DNA of 64,000 nucleotides from Bradyrhizobium sp. ISRA464 (GTDB lineage: Bacteria; Pseudomonadota; Alphaproteobacteria; Rhizobiales; Xanthobacteraceae). The notes beneath the pieces were generated by a model that saw nothing but the letters and a program-made list of their open reading frames with translations, had not been told where the DNA came from and searched no databases. The translations under genes and the position numbers were made by a program. The stretch is taken from NCBI RefSeq assembly GCF_029910095.1, contig NZ_CP094526.1, positions 6,510,001 through 6,574,000 on the forward strand, in the 5' to 3' direction. Of the stretch, positions 1 through 9,506 are shown one piece after another; position 1 is the first letter of the stretch, and each line of letters opens with the position of its first letter.

Positions 1-746
1 TTACCGGAGGGGCAACGAGGTGGTAAGGCATTTATGGCCTGACTTGCCGATCAAGTAGTTGGTGATCATCAGGTACGTCGGCTGATGCCAACCTTGAGCA
101 GTACTCAAACAATATCTGCTGCGTGAAGCTGGAAATCTTGCTCGCAAATACATCTGCCATCTAGGTATTTGCCTTAAACGAAGGCTCCTGCTGACATGCG
201 TGGAGCACTGTTCCTGCAATAGATTTTCATGCCAGAGCGCAGAGACAAACGCCGACGTCTAATCGAGCATTGACTGCCTAACTGCCTCTTCTTCGGTTGG
301 CCTCTCGCCCAGATAGCCTGATCAAAGTCCGACCGATATGACAGGACATCCATCGGTAATCGCGCCAGAGGAGCACACCAGCAGATCGTCGCTTGACGCG
401 GCATGCCGAGTTCTTCCTGCCAGAATGCGCCCTCGAGGCGCGAAGAGATTTTTGGCAGGCCAAAACATCTTTCCCGGAAAAGCAGCGACTCGTATGGATC
501 AAGCGGTGAATGCCGTTCGCGACGAACCGGTCTGCCATCATGCTGACGGCACAGATCGGCGCAAAGACGCCAGCTCTACCGTTGTTCGCAATCAACCTCC
601 CGCGATAACGAGCTTTGATCTCCAGATTTGCATTCGCATCTCCAGTCGGATCCACGCCCTGGATTGGATATGTCAAGCTGACGCCGGTTTCGTCGATGCG
701 AGCTCGTTTTCAGAGAGCATTGCCGTACCTATAATGCCATCCTTCA
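1..746. other. No confident gene; degraded sequence
   Basis: I see no gene here that I can name. Short open stretches occur on both strands. The longest plausible one lies on the minus strand at about 278-676, downstream of and in the same direction as the decayed CoA-transferase, but I do not recognise its translation and it has no good ribosome binding site. It may be a remnant of another gene of the same former operon. Confidence 0.5.
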
Positions 747-1065
747 TTAACTGAGCAATCGAGCACTCGGAAGCCCGAGAAGTTCCGACAGCACTTCTAC
801 ATTGTGCTCTCCGACGGTAGGCGCAGCCGCGGATACGACATGGCACCTTCACGTATACGGGCTGATGGCTGCGGGTGTCGGCCAATGAATGCTCGTTCAA
901 CATCCTGCAGGAATCCTCGCGACGCAAGATGCCGACCTTTAGGAAGTTCAATCGGCAGGCTAGCCACGCCAGAAGCTATCCCTGCTGCCTGCAACTCAGA
1001 CATGGCCTGATCTGCGTCCCGCGAGATCGTCCAGGCTGCAATGCCTGCTTCAATTAGGTCATCGA

Positions 1066-1074
1066 TGTCACGGC
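1066..1074. repeat. Left copy of 9-bp IS256 target duplication
   Basis: The 9-mer tgtcacggc lies next to the left end of IS256 and is repeated at 2499-2507 next to the right end. It is the target-site duplication, and the perfect match suggests a fairly recent insertion. Confidence 0.85.
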
Positions 1075-2498
1075 GGTCGTGTCCCCATTGGTGGTGTAGC
1101 TCGGTAGAGCAAAGCCGTCCGCACGCGCGGCCTCCCATGGCGCCGTAGCGGGCGGGCGGCTTTGCGGTGGTCACCGGCAGTTCGCCGGTAGGGTCGGGTT
1201 GCTGATACCAACCTGATTCGAGGAACCACCGATGACCGATGAGATGATGAACCTCCGCACGCTCGTGGAGAAGACCCCTGATGCCGATCTGCTGCGCGAG
1301 ATGATCGGCTTTGCCGCCCAGCGCCTGATGGAGCTGGAAGTGGAAGGCCAGACTGGGGCCGCCTATGGCGAGAAGAGCTCCGAGCGCCTGGCGCAGCGCA
1401 ACGGCTACCGCGACCGGACCTGGGAGACCCGCGCCGGCACGGTCGAGCTGCGTATCCCCAAGCTGCGCAAGGGTTCCTACTTCCCCGGCTTTCTGGAGCC
1501 GCGCCGGATGGCCGAGAAGGCGCTCACCGCCGTGGTGCAGGAAGCCTATGTGCAGGGCGTCTCCACCCGCTCGGTCGACGACCTGGTGCAGGCGATGGGC
1601 ATGAGCGGCATCTCCAAGAGCCAGGTCTCGCGGCTGTGCGCGGAGATCGACGACAAGGTGAAGGCGTTCCTCGCTCGCCCGATCGAGGGCGATTGGCCGT
1701 ATCTGTGGATCGACGCCACCTACGTGAAGGTGCGCCAGCAGGGGCGCATCGTGTCGGTCGCGGTGATCGTCGCGGTCGGCGTCAACAGCGATGGCCGGCG
1801 CGAAGTTCTCGGTATGGACATTGGTCCCTCGGAGGCCGAGACATTCTGGACGGCGTTCCTGCGCAAGCTCGCCCGCCGCGGCCTGCGCGGCGTCAAGCTG
1901 GTCGTCTCCGACGCCCACGAGGGCATCAAGGCGACCGTCGCCAAGGTGCTCAACGCCAGTTGGCAGCGTTGCCGCGTGCACTTCATGCGCAACGCGCTGG
2001 CCCATGCCGGCAAAAGCGGACGGCGTGTCGTCTCCGCCTTCATCGCCACTGCGTTTGCCCAGGACGATGCCGAAGCCGCACGAGCGCAATGGCGAAAGGT
2101 CGCCGATCAGCTCCGCCCCAAGCTACCCAAGCTCGCCGGCTTCCTCGACGAGGCCGAGACCGATGTGCTGGCCTACATGACGTTCCCGCCGCAGCACCGC
2201 ACCAAGCTGCACTCGACCAACCCGATCGAGCGCCTCAACGGCGAGATCAAGCGCCGGACCGAGGTCGTCGGCATCTTCCCCAATGAGGACGCCATCGTCC
2301 GCCTCATCGGCGCGATCCTGCTCGAACAGAATGATGAATGGGCCGTCCAGCGCGCCCGTTACATGACGCTGGAAACCATCGCGCCGTTGAGCGATGATCC
2401 AACCGTCAGTCTCCCGGCTATCGCCAGCTGACCAGTCCGGCTCTTGCCGGCGAACGCGGTGTCCCACCGCCAGTTACACCACGCTCAGGGACACGATC
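1075..2498 (+). mobile_element. Intact IS256-family insertion sequence
   Basis: The element is about 1.42 kb. Its ends are imperfect inverted repeats: the left end reads ggtcgtgtccccattggtgg and the right end, read on the other strand, gatcgtgtccctgagcgtgg. Both flanks carry the 9-mer tgtcacggc, the size of duplication expected for IS256. One full-length transposase gene lies inside. Fragments of close relatives occur at 29611-29897 and 48331-48510, so the family has been active here more than once. Confidence 0.9.
1232..2431 (+). CDS. IS256-family transposase (mutator type), 399 aa
   Basis: This DDE transposase cuts and joins the ends of the surrounding element. The 399-residue length is normal for the family and the frame is unbroken. 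Likely catalytic residues lie in WIDATYVK (about residue 150), VVSDAHEG (about 225) and [15 protein letters not shown] (about 330), with the family motif RCRVHFMRN between the last two. The N-terminal part (residues 1-90) carries the [22 protein letters not shown] segment typical of the family. The gene fills almost the whole element and looks functional. Its last 70 residues are nearly repeated in a remnant at 29611-29828. Confidence 0.95.
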   Translation: MTDEMMNLRTLVEKTPDADLLREMIGFAAQRLMELEVEGQTGAAYGEKSSERLAQRNGYRDRTWETRAGTVELRIPKLRKGSYFPGFLEPRRMAEKALTAVVQEAYVQGVSTRSVDDLVQAMGMSGISKSQVSRLCAEIDDKVKAFLARPIEGDWPYLWIDATYVKVRQQGRIVSVAVIVAVGVNSDGRREVLGMDIGPSEAETFWTAFLRKLARRGLRGVKLVVSDAHEGIKATVAKVLNASWQRCRVHFMRNALAHAGKSGRRVVSAFIATAFAQDDAEAARAQWRKVADQLRPKLPKLAGFLDEAETDVLAYMTFPPQHRTKLHSTNPIERLNGEIKRRTEVVGIFPNEDAIVRLIGAILLEQNDEWAVQRARYMTLETIAPLSDDPTVSLPAIAS

Positions 2499-2507
2499 TG
2501 TCACGGC
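2499..2507. repeat. Right copy of 9-bp IS256 target duplication
   Basis: Second copy of tgtcacggc flanking the IS256 element; see the left copy at 1066-1074. Confidence 0.85.
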
Positions 2508-3373
2508 AGCCTTCTGCTGATTCCAACGATGGGTCCCTGCCCCAGTCCGGCCGGCCAATGAGGCGCGTGAGCTGACGCCACATGTCCGCGCCAGTAACCG
2601 CTGTCATGATCCAGTTGTCCTCACCGGCATAGCGAAGGCACCCATCCGGCACGAACTTGGGGGTGTCGATTGCCGTATCTCAGCGGTGGGACACCCTCTA
2701 TCGGGTGGAGGGTGATCCACGGCGCTGCGAACGGCATCATGCAGTCTATCCGCGCCAGATCGATGAATTGCCCCTGCCCGGTGTTCCGGGCGTGAACCGG
2801 ACGACCAGAACCGCAGCGCATCCGTTTAACCCGCCAACTGCATCGCCAAAGGCGGTGTGGCTCATTGTGGGCGGGCCATTGGGTCTTCCAATCACGCTCG
2901 GTAAGCCCGATCCCTGCTCGAGAGTTGAGCCATTGGCACGGCAATCGCGATGCATGCTGTCTGCACCAAACGCAGGCGTCGACATCGTGACGAGCTGCCG
3001 GTTTAGCTGTTTGAGCACATCATAACAAAGCCCGAGCCCGGGCAGTACATCAAATGAATAGTTATTGACGACGACGTCCGCTCCCACCACAAGCCGTTTG
3101 GCGAGCGCTGCGCCTTACGGCCGCGTCAAGTCCAGCGTGATACCGCGTTTGTTGCGGTTCATAACGCAAAATTGTATCGTCTTTTCGTACATCCGCCATC
3201 GATGTAAGCAAGACGCCGGTCAACACCGCGCCACCAATCGGGATATTGAATGGCCTCGATCTTGAGCACGTCAGCGCCAAGATCAGCCAATGTTCGGGTG
3301 CATAGCGGCCCCGCCCGGCCCATCGAAAGTCGATCACGCGAATTCCATGCAACGGCGGTCCCGCCGGATTCAT

Positions 3374-3965
3374 GGGATGGGCTCTCGATCCAGCGGCGCA
3401 GCTTACATATCTCGAACTCGGGAAAGCTTCCTGCTGCGCGGGGACCGGTACCTTCCCGCCCCGACGCGGCGGAGTGACCGTAAGCCGCTGGACCGAGCCA
3501 ACCGTCAGGCCATTTTCTTCGCCCAAGACGACAGGCACGATGGCGCCACGTTCACCTTTCTCGGGATCGAGGAATAGATCAGATATTTCGGGCACCGGGA
3601 TGATCGGGATTTTGCGTCTGAAATTCAGGAACAAACCTTCCTTCCAGCTCTTGCGCCCGCTTCAGGCGATCTTCCCCAAGCATGAGAGCAGGATCATCAA
3701 GCAAGTCGGAAAGACCAAGCATGTCTCAAAATGCGCGCCATTGTGCTGGCGTTACCCTGGTAACACCCAACCCTCTCCTTGTCGCATAGATTCCCACCGG
3801 AAAGCCCGGCCAGAATGTCGGCCATCAAGTCTCCAACAGCCGTTGCCCACAGCTTCGCTCATAGAGCACGCTGCCGCTGATGTTGCACAGGCGCTCCTGT
3901 GATCGAGTGAACGAGCGCCCTTGTCTGCGCCAAGTCCCCGCCACTTTCGATCGGCACTCTTCTCT
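3374..3965 (-). pseudogene. CaiB/BaiF-family CoA-transferase, C-terminal remnant
   Basis: Reading the minus strand in shifting frames gives VTPAQWRAF, DMLGLSDLLDDPALMLGEDR, LKRAQELEGRF, then GERGAIVPVVLGEENGLTV and QRLTVTPPRRGGKVPVP. This is the C-terminal half of a CoA-transferase of the same family as the next gene downstream. The N-terminal half is missing or too decayed to recognise, and frameshifts and stop codons are present. The end of this remnant runs in frame into the start of the second CoA-transferase at 3373, so the two genes were probably adjacent in one transcription unit. Function is lost. Confidence 0.7.
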
Positions 3966-4271
3966 GGCGCGCTCTCCACAGGGAGCCACTGGAACTTCAG
4001 GGTTAACAACCCTGCAGCACCGCAGATATCGAACCGTTGTGACGGCGTGCGAAGATTCATCTTAGCCTCGCCACGATCATTTACCTCTCCGCGTCGCGAT
4101 CGCTCGACTTCTTCATCTAGCGCTATCGTTGACAATCGCTGTTCCAACAATCTATATCGCCTCCACAGAAGGGCTCGATGCTGCAGGCCGCACATCCTGC
4201 TGGGCACGAATTCTTTGTTACTCATTGGAGCTAGATCAGGCGCTTGCGCCAGGACTGCAATGTGCATCGCC
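3966..4271. other. Degraded stretch between CoA-transferase remnant and SDR gene
   Basis: About 300 bases without a recognisable gene. It probably held the N-terminal half of the first CoA-transferase, since the SDR gene upstream runs in the same direction, but I cannot align the translation with confidence. Confidence 0.4.
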
Positions 4272-5057
4272 TCAGGCGGCGAACTCTCCTCCTGTCATGT
4301 CGATGGTGGCACCGGTGATAAAGCCTGCCATCGGCGAGGCCAGAAAGGCCGCCACGTGTGCCACTTCTTCAGCTGTTCCAAATCGCCCGACTGGAATCCG
4401 GTTGAGAGCTGCCACGTTGATCGGGGCTTCGGCTGGCCCACTCAGATCGCTGAGAACCCTGCCGGGAGCAATACAATTGACCGTGATACCATACGGCGCC
4501 AGATCTCGCGCAGCAGCGCGGGTTAGTCCGACCAGACCAGCCTTCGACGCGGCGTAGTGCGGCCCTGCGATCAGTGGCATGGTACGGCCGGCGACCGACC
4601 CCACGTTGATGATACGCCCATGACCTTTCGCAATCATTGCTGGCCCGATCAGTCTCATGAAGATGAACGGTCCGCTGAGATTGACATCGATGACCCGCAT
4701 CCATTCCTCATGGGAGGTCTGCGATATCCATGGTGTATTCTGATCGAGCCGTTTGGGCGAGATGCCGGCATTGTTCACCAACACGGCAATGTCGCCCCAA
4801 CGAGACCGGATGCGGTCAATGAACCCCGAAGCCACATCCTGTCGCGATACATCACCGTTTTCAGCATAGAGTCGGCCCTCCGGCCGGCCAAGGGCGTCAA
4901 GCGCCCGCTCCACGTGCTCGGCTCTCATCGAAATGAAGGCGACCTGATAGCCGTCGGTCACGAATCTGCGTACGATTTCGAATCCGATCCCTCGCGCTCC
5001 TCCGGTAACGAGCGCAACCCGCCCGTCGCTTTGATCGTTGGACTTCGCTGCTTTCAT
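4272..5057 (-). CDS. Short-chain dehydrogenase/reductase, 261 aa
   Basis: A classical SDR that would oxidise or reduce a hydroxyl or keto group with NAD(P)(H) in the cytoplasm. Visible motifs are the nucleotide-binding TGGARGIG near residue 17, NNAG near 95, the active-site Ser in INVGSVAG, and the Tyr-Lys pair in HYAASKAG. The C-terminus ends GATIDMTGGEFAA, typical of the FabG-like branch. The length is normal and the frame intact. It lies upstream of two decayed CoA-transferase genes on the same strand, so it may have served an acyl-CoA pathway such as 3-hydroxyacyl oxidation. The substrate is not readable from the sequence. Confidence 0.9.
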   Translation of the reverse strand: MKAAKSNDQSDGRVALVTGGARGIGFEIVRRFVTDGYQVAFISMRAEHVERALDALGRPEGRLYAENGDVSRQDVASGFIDRIRSRWGDIAVLVNNAGISPKRLDQNTPWISQTSHEEWMRVIDVNLSGPFIFMRLIGPAMIAKGHGRIINVGSVAGRTMPLIAGPHYAASKAGLVGLTRAAARDLAPYGITVNCIAPGRVLSDLSGPAEAPINVAALNRIPVGRFGTAEEVAHVAAFLASPMAGFITGATIDMTGGEFAA

Positions 5058-5373
5058 GTGTTCGGCAACTCAACAACGACATGAATTTGATTTGCACGGC
5101 GGCTGGCAGGCTACGTACGAACAGAGAGGATGCGTCTCTTACGATCCTTTCGGGTTCTCTGGAGCTTTAGGTACAGCCATCCTAGGCAGCTTCCCATCAT
5201 TGGCCCGACAGCAAGAAGATGCGGAAATCCGTGGATCTTCCCGAGCGAGGCGCGTTGCTACGAAAGGCGAACCGCTCGAAACTCAGCGCGTGTGATAATC
5301 GGTGCATTCCGTCGGCCGTTGCACGTTCCATGTCTGGCGTCACGTCATCCTCGTTTCGACAGCGCCGACTTGT
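5058..5373. other. Intergenic, no gene seen
   Basis: About 315 bases between two minus-strand genes. It must hold the leader of the SDR gene. I see no convincing promoter, terminator or small gene. Confidence 0.5.
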
Positions 5374-6681
5374 TCACTCTATCATCGTATCGGGAGTCGC
5401 GGATACCGTGGCGACTCCGGTTGTGCCGGCCGCGGTTTCCAAGATGCAGTCGCACAGACGTTCAATATCGTTCGCTTCGTGATCTGCCGTGATACACACG
5501 CGAACTCCCGCTTTTCCGCGAGGGACGGTCGGGAAGAAGGTTACGGAAGTATAGAAGCCGGCGTCGAGGAGCTTTCTTGATATCGCAATCGCCTTGGCTT
5601 CTTCCCCGATTTCAATCATCCTAATAGGGAAACGATTGCCTTTCTCCGCGGTCGTGACACGACGGTCAAAGATACTGATCCGCTGCGCCAGCTTCCGCTG
5701 CCGCTCGCCTAGCTCTGCAGAGCGGTGAATCTTGCACGACCCAAGCGCAGCACCAACTGCCGCCAGATTTGGCGCCACGGAAAAGGCATAGGGAATGGAG
5801 TAGCGTCGAAACAGAGCTTCATGGTTGGCTCCGCCAACCATCAACATGCCGCCCGATGCGCCGAACCCTTTTGCGAGCGATGCCGCTATGATCGTCCGGT
5901 CGCCCAGCGATTGCGGAAACTGAGAGCGAGCAAATCCTTCGCCTTGGCGTCCAAAGAGAGATATGCCATGGGCGTCATCGATAAAAAGAAAAAGCCCATA
6001 TCGCTCCTGGAGTTCGCGGAGCTCCTTTATCGGCGAACTCCCACCCATGGAGTAGACACCATCGCAGACGTAGGCGACAAGCGGGTGTTCGCGACACAGG
6101 CGCTCGAGAGCATCGACATCGTTATGCGCAATGGTTTCAACTCGGGTTTCATCAGCGACGACCGGCTTGTGGTAAGCGAGCGATACATGCGCGGTCCGAT
6201 CGAATACGACGACTGGTTTTCTTCCGTTCGTCAATTGGCCCGATGCGAGAAGGGGCATCGCGCCAAGATTGGCCAGCATGACCGTGGAAAATGCGAGCAC
6301 GCGCGCGCAGAACATCTCGGAAAGAGTTTCTTCAAGCTCTGCCAGGAGATCGAAATTGAGCCGCGTTCGTGCGCACGACCAGTGCAGAGAGCGATGTAGC
6401 TCGATTGCTTCCATCGCGCCATCAATGACCACCGGATGATTATCGAGGCCAAGATAGGAGCAGCGCACGAAATCAGTCACTAGAGGTCGACTGTCGAGAG
6501 GACCAGTACCCAAGGCGACCATGCGCCCGCCCCTGGACCTTGCCTGGAGGGCCATAAGACCAGATGTGTGGGCAGCATCGAAATAAGGCTTGCTTTCGTT
6601 GACCACGTAAGCAGTGTTCCGAAAGCGTCCACGTTTGCGGCGACTATCCGGAACCGTCAACCCTTGCTGCTCTTGCTGCAT
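5374..6681 (-). CDS. Alpha-oxoamine synthase family PLP enzyme (BioF/KBL/SPT/CqsA-like), 435 aa
   Basis: Members condense an amino acid with an acyl-CoA, losing CO2 and giving an aminoketone. Visible are the CoA/PLP region RCSYLGLDNHP, the PLP-stacking and Asp motif FIDDAHGISLFG, and the Schiff-base lysine in IIAASLAKGFGASGG. The C-terminal small domain carries RKLLDAGFYTSVTFFPTVP. About 45 residues precede the usual family start. No bio, hem or tdh gene is nearby, so the gene stands alone. It could be a BioF-type, serine-palmitoyltransferase-type or autoinducer-synthase-type (CqsA/LqsA) enzyme. I cannot decide between them from sequence alone. Confidence 0.8.
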   Translation of the reverse strand: MQQEQQGLTVPDSRRKRGRFRNTAYVVNESKPYFDAAHTSGLMALQARSRGGRMVALGTGPLDSRPLVTDFVRCSYLGLDNHPVVIDGAMEAIELHRSLHWSCARTRLNFDLLAELEETLSEMFCARVLAFSTVMLANLGAMPLLASGQLTNGRKPVVVFDRTAHVSLAYHKPVVADETRVETIAHNDVDALERLCREHPLVAYVCDGVYSMGGSSPIKELRELQERYGLFLFIDDAHGISLFGRQGEGFARSQFPQSLGDRTIIAASLAKGFGASGGMLMVGGANHEALFRRYSIPYAFSVAPNLAAVGAALGSCKIHRSAELGERQRKLAQRISIFDRRVTTAEKGNRFPIRMIEIGEEAKAIAISRKLLDAGFYTSVTFFPTVPRGKAGVRVCITADHEANDIERLCDCILETAAGTTGVATVSATPDTMIE

Positions 6682-7009
6682 TTAATTACCCGTTCCGATC
6701 TGCCGAAAGAACGTGCTTGACCACTCAAATGACAGCGCGCGACCACCATTCCTGACAATATCGCGCCAAATCGCAAGGTTCTGTCTCTTGCAAGCTCCGG
6801 CCGACGCAAACTAACTACGAAAGATGCACTTCGCAGCTACCTAATGGAGTAGGTTGGGATGCGGAGATGTCGCGCACGGAGCGGTGCCGGGTGACTGATC
6901 CTATCTCCATCGCGTGGCGCCGACATTCTGCTACTACAGCAGCTGGCGGCTCCCCGGTACGCATGCGACGAAGACCGCGTGATTGACGCACGCGCGCGGG
7001 CACAGTGAG
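6682..7009. other. Intergenic, no gene seen
   Basis: About 330 bases between the oxoamine synthase start and the decayed IS66. It should carry the promoter of the synthase gene. I see no clear motif. Confidence 0.5.
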
Positions 7010-7032
7010 TTCTATGATTGCTTGGGTGAAGG

Positions 7033-8648
7033 TCAGGCGGCCTGCTGACCGGCTGCTTGGCGCAGGAGTTTCCATTCCCAGGACAGCAGTTCGTGCAGAC
7101 GCGATGCGGGCGAGGACGTCGGCGAGCCAGGCTTTCGGACGTCGTTGAGACGACAGGTCGTGATCATCGTCAGTGTGATGGCGGAACGGTCGGCGCCACG
7201 CTGGCTGCCGGCGAAGGTCCAGTTGCGCCTTCCCAGGGCGATGCCTCTCAATCGGTCCAATTGTTGGTCAAGCAGATCTGCCATCGTCGAGGAAGCGGGC
7301 GAAGTCGTCCCAGCGCCTTAGCATGTAGTTGATCGGCTTAAGGACCTCGGAGGAGCGTGAGAGGATTTCGCGCTCACGCAACAACCAGGCGTGCATGCCC
7401 TCGAGAAGCGGCTTGCTCTCTTCCTGGCGCACGGCGCGCCGCTCGTCGGCGCAGCGGCCGTTGATGGCGCGCTCGACCTCGAACAATGCATCAAGGCGCC
7501 TGACCGCCTCCAGCGCGATCGGAGAGGCCGGTTTGCCCTTCTTGCCTTCCCGAGCATTTTTCTCGATGTGGGCCAGTTCGAAGAAGCCCCGTCGTGCATG
7601 GGCAAAGCAAAATGCCGGCGTAGTCCGCCGCACCTTCTTCTGCGGGTCGAACAGCGGTTCGAAGCCGCTGTAACAATCGGCTTGCAGGCTACCCATGAAG
7701 GAGGCCAGATGCTTCTGGGGATGCTCGCCTCGTCGGTCGCTCGAGGCGTAATAGACCGCCGCCGGCGGCGGGCCCGGCGAAGGACCGGTCATCCCGCACA
7801 TAAGTCCAGATCCGTCCGGTCGTACACTTGCCCTTCGCCAGGATACGGATGGTGGTGTCATCGCCATGAAGACGTTCGGCAGCCAGCACATGACGTTCGA
7901 TCAAGTGAAAGAGCGGCATGACGGCGAAGGTCCCGTGGCCGATCTGGTCGGCCAGCGTCGACAACGACAGGTCGATCCCCTCGGCCTTGAAGCGCGCACT
8001 CTGGCGGTTGAGCGGGGATATGCATGCCGAACTCGTCGAACAGGATCGTCGCCAGCAATTGTGGGCCAATGAAGCCGCGCGACGTGGCATGGAACGGTGC
8101 GGGCGGCTGGCTGACCTTCTCGCAATCGCGGCAGGTGAACTTCTCGCGTACCGTCTCGATCAGCTTGAACCGGCGTGGGATCTCCTCCAGCGTCCTGGTC
8201 ACATCCTCGCCGATCTTCGCCAGCCGCGAATCCACCGCAGCAGGCGCAGGTCGTTGGAGCCTCAATGACGACGCGCTCGCGTTCGATGTCATCCGGCCAG
8301 GGCTTGCGCACCGGCCGCTTGCGCGTGAAGGAACGGATGTTCTGCGTCTTTGCTGCTTCAGCCTGCGCGGCAAGCTCATCCTCGTTCGCCGTGGTAACGA
8401 GTTCATCGAGCTCCAACTCCAGCTCGCTGAAGCAGCCACGCCGTGCGCTCGGAGCGCAGTCCGTACAGCTCGCGTTTGAGCTTCTCGATCCGCAGCTCAA
8501 GATGCGCGATCAGCGCCTCGTTGTCCGACAGCTCCGCCCGCACACTGGCAGCCACCGCCTCGGCTCGCAGCCGCGCCTCACGCTCGGCCTGCAGCGCAGC
8601 CAGGGCACTCGCAAGGTCCGATGGAAGATCGTCCGGCTTCGATATCAT
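7033..8648 (-). pseudogene. tnpC: IS66 transposase TnpC, frameshifted
   Basis: The N-terminus MISKPDDLPSDLASALAAL starts at 8648 and is followed by the coiled-coil LELRIEKLKRELYGLRSE. Further pieces in other frames give the zinc-finger-like CACCGGF, CRDCEKVSQPPAPF, the DDE-region HGDDTTIRIL, SDRRGEHP and KKVRRTTPAFCFAHARRGFF. The C-terminal ALRGIALGRRNWTFAGS and HELLSWEWKLLRQA end at 7033. At least three frame changes are needed to read it through. This would have been the main transposase. Confidence 0.85.
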
Positions 8649-8695
8649 GAAGCCGGTGAATCAGATCAAGCTGCAGATTCAAGCCGGAAAAACGG

Positions 8696-9030
8696 CTATC
8701 CCACCCGCGTCGACCGATGGGTTTCTTGAGGGTTACGCCAATCGGTCCCGGACAGCAGATAGCTCAACCGCGCCGGCGAGATCGATACCGATTCACCGGC
8801 AACCGATGGCCAGATGAACTTTCCTCTCTCGAGTCTTTTTGTGAACAAGCAGGCTCCCTCGCCATCATGCCAGATCGCCTTCACAAGATCGCTGCGGCGA
8901 CCGCGGAAAACGAACAGATGACCGTTGAGCTGGTCTTTACCTCCTGCACTTGGAGTGCCAGCGACGGAAAACCTATGCGCATATCCGTGTAGCCTGTCGC
9001 GAGCCACACTCGCACATTCCTCGGTATCGC
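8696..9030 (-). pseudogene. tnpB: IS66 accessory protein TnpB, frameshifted
   Basis: The start region reads VRVWLATGYTDMRIGFPSLA and, after a frameshift near 8940, continues as GHLFVFRGRRSDLVKAIWHD, LFTKRLERGKFIWPS and LSYLLSGTDWRNPQ. These are the hallmark segments of the IS66 Orf2 protein. A single indel breaks it. Confidence 0.85.
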
Positions 9031-9032
9031 AA

Positions 9033-9432
9033 TCATCGGCGTCCAAGCGCATCGAGGACCCGCGCCAGCGCCTCTGGATCGACGTGCTCATCCAGCCGGA
9101 TGCACCGTCGGTTGCCGAGATCGATCTCTATCATTCCAGTACGCGCGGCTGCGACGGAGCGAACTCGGCCATCAACCGTAGGCAAAAGCATCGGAGTTTC
9201 CTCAGCCGATGCCGCTACGGCGGCGATCTGCGCCGGCGTAAACGATGTACAACTTGTTCCGATGTCCGCGCTTGTCGACGCCAGGTAAACACCAGGCTGG
9301 CCGCTACTTCGTTGCGACGCGCAACCTCAGTCATCTTCGCGCCCGGCGCCAATGTCTCCTCGACAATCCGTGCCCTGTGGTCCTACGACCAGCGCCGCCG
9401 CTCCAGCCCGCCCAAAACCTCGACCCGCATCG
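9033..9432 (-). pseudogene. tnpA: IS66 accessory protein TnpA (Orf1), with stops
   Basis: Minus-strand translation gives ARIVEETLAPGAKMTEVARR followed by ASLVFTWRRQAR, the helix-turn-helix of IS66 Orf1. It ends LDEHVDPEALARVLDALGRR with a stop at 9033. Several in-frame stops interrupt the middle. Confidence 0.75.
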
Positions 9433-9506
9433 CCTGATGACCTTAAAGCTAGACTTAAGGCAACACGCTTCGCGAATTGCCACCCGTCACGTAAGACGGC
9501 TCCCGT

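Larger units (their letters stand above)
747..3373 (-). pseudogene. CaiB/BaiF-family CoA-transferase, frameshifted and split by IS256
   Basis: The family moves CoA between acyl-CoA and free carboxylic acids. The start ATG is at 3373 (MNPAGPPLHGIRVIDF, the typical N-terminus). Scattered over different frames are GADVVVNNYSFDVLPGLG, GQFIDLARIDCMMPFAAPW, RYGNRHPQ and PDGCLRYAGEDNWI, all characteristic of the family, and the C-terminus is EHNVEVLSELLGLPSARLLS ending at 747. At least three frameshifts are visible, one just after RYGNRHPQ. An IS256 sits at 1075-2498. If it is removed with one copy of its 9-bp duplication, the reading frame continues as SAEGCRDIDDLIEAGIAAW, so the insertion point is exact. 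The gene lies directly downstream of another CoA-transferase remnant and of an intact SDR, probably once one operon. Confidence 0.85.
7010..9470 (-). mobile_element. Decayed IS66-family element
   Basis: The three usual IS66 genes tnpA, tnpB and tnpC are present in order on the minus strand, each frameshifted. Exact ends could not be fixed: no clean terminal repeats or target duplication are seen, and the right side abuts the IS4-type element at 9507. The element is inactive. Confidence 0.8.

Noticed and set aside
797..2089. 430-aa minus-strand open frame over the IS256 element
   Set aside because: Most of it is the antisense of the IS256 transposase. Only its last 90 or so codons are real, being the C-terminal part of the interrupted CoA-transferase.
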